Shown here: in pieces, positions 5,230 through 7,322 of the stretch
How the letters are laid out: each line of letters starts with the position of its first letter
Numbering within the stretch: position 1 is the first letter of the stretch
From: Gemmatimonadota bacterium
GTDB taxonomy: Bacteria; Gemmatimonadota; Gemmatimonadetes; Gemmatimonadales; GWC2-71-9
Reading direction: 5' to 3'
Assembly (NCBI GenBank): GCA_029862935.1
Contig: JAOTWK010000177.1
Location: 1 to 7,322 of the forward strand
DNA: 7,322 bases
Notes under the pieces: generated by a model
Seen by the model: the letters and a program-made list of their open reading frames with translations, nothing else
Database searches by the model: none
Told to the model about the DNA's origin: nothing
Program-made: the position numbers and the translations under genes

Positions 5230-5285
5230 GAGCCGTCAGCTGGGCACACGTCACGTTCACCTTTCACGCTTCACGTCTCACGAAT
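5209..5285. repeat. Degenerate heptanucleotide repeat tract C
   Basis: Seventy-seven bases divide exactly into eleven seven-base units. Units at 5209 to 5237 follow SAGNNNN (for example cagcctt at 5216 and gagccgt at 5230). Units from 5258 to 5279 follow CACSNNT (cacgctt at 5265, cacgtct at 5272). The units at 5244 and 5251 are transitional. The tract fills the whole gap between the tadA stop and the dimethylargininase start. Ten bases, cagccttcag at 5216-5225, match tract A at 2041-2050. Confidence 0.7.
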
Positions 5286-5779
5286 CATCCACCCTGTAGC
5301 CCTTCGTCGCATTCGCGTCCCCGAAAGAACAACGTCAGCAGCGCCGCACAGTCCTCTTCCATCGCCCCGCCGAGCACCTCTGGCCGGTGATTGAGCTTGG
5401 CATGGCGTAACAGATCTTCTACGCTCCCCGCCATGCCCGCCTTGGAATCGTAGGCGCCAAACACGACGCGACGGACCCTCGCGAGCACGATCGCGCCGGC
5501 GCATTGGGCACACGGTTCGAGTGTGATGCACAGCGTGGCATCGTCCAACCGATCCTTCTCGAGCACTGCGAGCGCACGGCGGATGGCTAAGAGCTCCGCG
5601 TGCTGCGTGAGGTCGCGTTGGGCGATGGTCTCGTTATGGGCTTGCGTAATGACCTGCTCGCCGACCATCACCGAGGCTCCCACGGGAACCTCGCCGACAT
5701 CGGCTGCCACACGCGCCTCGGCAAGCGCCACTTCCATGCCGCGCCGATCTGCCTCGGAGAGAGGCACGCGCCTAGGCAC
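5285..5779 (-). CDS. tadA: tRNA-specific adenosine deaminase TadA
   Basis: TadA deaminates adenosine 34 to inosine in the anticodon of tRNA-Arg(ACG), so one tRNA can read several arginine codons; it is usually essential. The protein has 164 residues, typical for the family. The zinc site is complete: HAE with His60 and catalytic Glu62, then PCAQC with Cys90 and Cys93. Other family features are GEVPVGA (29-35), [19 protein letters not shown] (49-67), [18 protein letters not shown] (107-124), KLNHRPEV (128-135) and the C-terminal helix with FFRGRE. Gln59 stands where Ala is common. The start is a GTG at 5779-5777, inside the clpB stop region (8-base overlap); a GTG at 5767 or an ATG at 5737 are possible later starts. 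The overlap suggests translational coupling to clpB. A general cytidine or guanine deaminase is much less likely given the TadA-type core and tail. Confidence 0.93.
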   Translation of the reverse strand: MPRRVPLSEADRRGMEVALAEARVAADVGEVPVGASVMVGEQVITQAHNETIAQRDLTQHAELLAIRRALAVLEKDRLDDATLCITLEPCAQCAGAIVLARVRRVVFGAYDSKAGMAGSVEDLLRHAKLNHRPEVLGGAMEEDCAALLTLFFRGRECDEGLQGG

Positions 5780-7322
5780 CGATCTCGAGCGCCTTCTCGG
5801 AATTCTGTGGCACTGGTGGTCTACCTGGTACCCGCACGAATTCGAGATTCTCGCCGTCCGCAGCCCGAACGACTCTCACCACATCGCCCTCCGCGTATTC
5901 GCCCTCGAGCACCGCCATTGCCAACCGATTCTGAATGCGTCGCTGGATGACACGTTTGAGCGGCCGGGCACCGTACACGGGATCGTACCCCTCAGCGACG
6001 AGCAACTCCTTCGCTTCAGGGACCACCTCGATGCTGAGCCCCTGCGCTCTGAGAAGATCCCCGACCCGAGCCAACTGGAGATCGATGATGCGCGCCAGAT
6101 CAGCCCGCGTGAGCGGCCGAAACACCACCACGTCATCGACACGGTTCAAGAACTCGGGTTTGAACGTCTCGCGCAGGGTCTCGACGACGCGCCGTTCGGC
6201 CTGATCCCAGTCGCGCTCGCCGAACTCCAGAATCCACTGCCCACCCAAGTTGGACGTCATGATGAGAACGACGTTGCGGAAATCGACCGTGCGACCCTGT
6301 CCGTCGGTCAGTCGTCCGTCATCCAGAATCTGGAGGAGAACATCAAACACCTCCGGATGCGCTTTCTCGATCTCGTCGAACAGCACCACAGAGTACGGAC
6401 GGCGACGGACGGCCTCGGTGAGCTGTCCGCCCTCCTCGTACCCGACATATCCCGGCGGCGCCCCAAGCATACGGGAGACGGAGTGCTTTTCCCCGTACTC
6501 CGACATGTCCAGCCGTACGAGGGCCCGCTCGTCGTTGAAGAGAAACTCCGCCAAGGCCCGCGCCGTCTCCGTCTTGCCGACGCCCGTGGGACCCAGAAAG
6601 ATGAAGCTGCCAACCGGACGATTGGGATCCTGGAGGCCTGCGCGTGCACGGCGCACGGCATTCGCCACGGCCGCGACCGCCTCGTCCTGTCCGATCACAC
6701 GGTGGTGCAGCTCCTCTTCCAGGCGGGTCAGTCGCTCACGCTCCGACTCCAGCATCTTGCTCACCGGGATCCCCGTCCATTTGGACACGATCTCGGCGAT
6801 GTCCTCGACCCCAACTTCTTCCTTGAGGTACTTGGCGTCAGCCTGGATCTCGGCGAGACGTCTCTTCGCGGCTGCAATCTCCGCTTCCAGCTCGGGAACA
6901 GTACCGTAACGGATTTCTGCCGCCTGCTGGAGATCTCCTGCCCGCGTGGCCCGTTCTGCCTCGAGCCGTGCCGTCTCCAGCGTAGCCTTCTTCTCGCGCA
7001 ATTCCGCGATCGCATTCTTCTCTGCCTGCCACTGTGCCTTCATGGCCTGCGACCGCTCCTCCAGCTCAGCAAGGTCCTTTCGCAACACACCCAGACGTTC
7101 CTTGCTCGCCCGGTCCTTCTCGCGTGCAAGCGCCTGCTCCTCGATCTGCAGCTGGATCTTCCGACGCTCGACCTCATCGATCTCCTGCGGCAGGCTGTCG
7201 ATCTCGATGCGCAGCCGACTGGCTGCCTCATCCACAAGGTCAATCGCTTTGTCCGGCAGGTGCCGGTCCCCCAAGTAGCGGTCCGAGAGCGTGGCCGCCG
7301 ACACCAGTGCAGTATCCAGAAT
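5772..7322 (-). CDS. clpB: Chaperone ClpB, C-terminal 516 residues
   Basis: ClpB is a hexameric AAA+ disaggregase that pulls polypeptides out of aggregates together with DnaK. The gene enters from the right edge, so its N-domain and most of the first ATPase domain are missing. In visible residue numbers, the end of the first ATPase domain ([20 protein letters not shown]) spans about 12-31, and the coiled-coil middle domain (charged, heptad-rich) about 40-165. [14 protein letters not shown] follows. The second ATPase domain has Walker A GPTGVGKT (244-251), pore loop GYVGYE (291-296), Walker B VVLFDE (312-317), the NRVD arginine-finger region (393-396) and the sensor-2 motif GARPLKR (451-457). 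The long middle domain separates it from ClpA and ClpX, and no ClpP-docking IGF loop is visible. A tail of about 20 residues follows the usual end. It ends at TAG 5774-5772, overlapping tadA. Confidence 0.96.
   Translation of the reverse strand: MLDTALVSAATLSDRYLGDRHLPDKAIDLVDEAASRLRIEIDSLPQEIDEVERRKIQLQIEEQALAREKDRASKERLGVLRKDLAELEERSQAMKAQWQAEKNAIAELREKKATLETARLEAERATRAGDLQQAAEIRYGTVPELEAEIAAAKRRLAEIQADAKYLKEEVGVEDIAEIVSKWTGIPVSKMLESERERLTRLEEELHHRVIGQDEAVAAVANAVRRARAGLQDPNRPVGSFIFLGPTGVGKTETARALAEFLFNDERALVRLDMSEYGEKHSVSRMLGAPPGYVGYEEGGQLTEAVRRRPYSVVLFDEIEKAHPEVFDVLLQILDDGRLTDGQGRTVDFRNVVLIMTSNLGGQWILEFGERDWDQAERRVVETLRETFKPEFLNRVDDVVVFRPLTRADLARIIDLQLARVGDLLRAQGLSIEVVPEAKELLVAEGYDPVYGARPLKRVIQRRIQNRLAMAVLEGEYAEGDVVRVVRAADGENLEFVRVPGRPPVPQNSEKALEIGA

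Overview
This is a high-GC bacterial stretch with tightly packed genes, several four-base ATGA gene overlaps, and GTG or possible CTG starts. The gene set (Rnf electron-transport genes, an ECF sigma module, ClpB, TadA) does not identify the host. A Gemmatimonadota- or Acidobacteriota-like environmental genome is my guess from protein style only. No phage, insertion sequence, CRISPR array, tRNA or rRNA is visible.

Left part, plus strand (1-1940): the end of an rnf operon. It holds the C-terminus of RnfE, a complete RnfA, a 57-residue protein with one membrane segment and a four-cysteine motif, and the flavin transferase ApbE. All four overlap their neighbours and are probably co-translated. 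ApbE attaches FMN to subunits of Rnf and NQR complexes. The small Cys-rich protein looks like the NQR maturation factor NqrM. The last two genes may therefore be a maturation cassette for the pump encoded upstream.

Middle, plus strand (1941-3897): a 205-base gap carries a 25-bp imperfect hairpin, degenerate 7-base repeats and a plausible ECF-type promoter. It is followed by a three-gene cell-envelope signalling operon: an ECF sigma factor, a membrane anti-sigma factor with a zinc-binding motif, and a membrane-anchored protein resembling the N-terminal and final strands of a secretin but lacking a pore domain.

Right part, minus strand (7322 down to 3983): a convergent gene group. The C-terminal 516 residues of the disaggregase ClpB are followed by the tRNA adenosine deaminase TadA (8-base overlap), a dimethylargininase-family hydrolase whose reading frame has no standard start codon, and a small DUF2721 membrane protein. 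A 12-bp perfect inverted repeat at 3903-3944 separates the convergent groups.

Two observations deserve most attention. The first is the NqrM-like gene inside an rnf operon. The second is a family of degenerate heptanucleotide repeats that fills all three of the larger intergenic gaps and supplies a stop codon for one gene and apparently the start region of another.
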